Below are positions 63,929 to 64,000 of a DNA stretch of 64,000 nucleotides, piece after piece. A program made the translations under genes and the position numbers. Below the pieces are notes generated by a model. It was not told the origin of the DNA, ran no database searches, and saw only the letters and a program-made list of their open reading frames with translations. Source of the stretch: Caedibacter sp052030685 (GTDB taxonomy: Bacteria; Pseudomonadota; Gammaproteobacteria; Francisellales; Francisellaceae); the NCBI RefSeq assembly GCF_052030685.1, contig NZ_JBQAJM010000001.1:92901-156900 (forward strand), read 5' to 3'. Numbering within the stretch: position 1 is the first letter of the stretch; every line of letters starts with the position of its first letter.

Positions 63929-64000
63929 TTTGGCGGTGTCCTACTTTCACATGGCGAATGCCACACTATCATCGGCGTTATTCAGTTTCACTTCTGAGTT
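63929..64000 (-). rRNA. rrf: 5S ribosomal RNA, 3' part (window edge)
   Basis: The plus strand reads TTTGGCGGTGTCCTAC...TCACATGGCGAATG...ATCATCGGCG...TTTCACTTCTGAGTT, the reverse complement of the 3' ~72 nt of gammaproteobacterial 5S rRNA. The 5' ~45 nt lie beyond base 64000. The 23S and 16S genes would follow further right. Confidence 0.93.

Noticed and set aside
1..64000. CRISPR arrays, tRNA genes, integrase, relaxase and intact insertion sequences
   Set aside because: None found by eye; no regularly spaced repeats, no tRNA T-loop pattern, no transposase or recombinase reading frame.

Overview
The window is AT-rich DNA from a gammaproteobacterium. The housekeeping proteins at the right end (glpK, ssb, DyP peroxidase), the AT-biased codon use and a Dot/Icm-type secretion cluster suggest an intracellular or host-associated lineage near Francisella, Fastidiosibacteraceae or Piscirickettsia. 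That placement is inference; no 16S is present. A partial 5S rRNA gene sits at the right edge.

Layout. (1) 1-678 is the 5' part of a LuxR-type regulator on the minus strand. (2) 0.8-4.2 kb holds unknown coiled-coil and secreted proteins. (3) 4.3-14.9 kb is a type IVB (Dot/Icm, R64 Tra-like) secretion block on the minus strand: dotH/icmK, dotG/icmE, dotF/icmG, dotO/icmB, an icmW-like gene, dotI/icmL, icmV, dotA. (4) 15.0-18.6 kb holds a secreted unknown and a secreted Trp-repeat protein fused to a Ulp1-like (clan CE) cysteine protease. (5) 18.7-27.3 kb is an R64-type thin (type IVb) pilus block: pilS, a pilV-like pseudopilin, pilL-like, pilN, pilO, pilP, pilQ, pilR. (6) 27.9-35.5 kb holds a second Trp-repeat protein and an alternate chaperone-usher (CS1/CFA-I, alpha-type) fimbrial operon. 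(7) 35.6-36.3 kb is an OmpR-type regulator with a degenerate receiver. (8) 36.6-51.0 kb is a run of large, mostly unrecognisable proteins that look like type IV effectors: one kinase-like, one possibly OTU-like, one split by a frameshift at an A7 run, others with membrane or coiled-coil segments. (9) 51.2-52.6 kb is a canonical histidine kinase, followed by a GC-rich structured-RNA candidate with its own promoter. (10) 52.9-63.3 kb is ordinary chromosome: XRE regulator, two MFS transporters, methyltransferase, LuxR-type regulator, D-Ala-D-Ala dipeptidase, ssb, membrane protein, aminotransferase, DyP peroxidase, glpK. (11) 63.4-64.0 kb is the end of an rRNA operon: a 5S gene, a terminator, a broken 5S copy split by perfect inverted repeats, and a second copy of the terminator.

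Reading: about 50 kb appears to be an accessory island combining a contact-dependent secretion machine, two surface fibre systems, substrate candidates and regulators. The IcmW-like adaptor favours protein (effector) delivery over pure conjugation. DotB, DotC, DotD, DotL, IcmS and a prepilin peptidase are not in the window, so they must lie elsewhere or be replaced.
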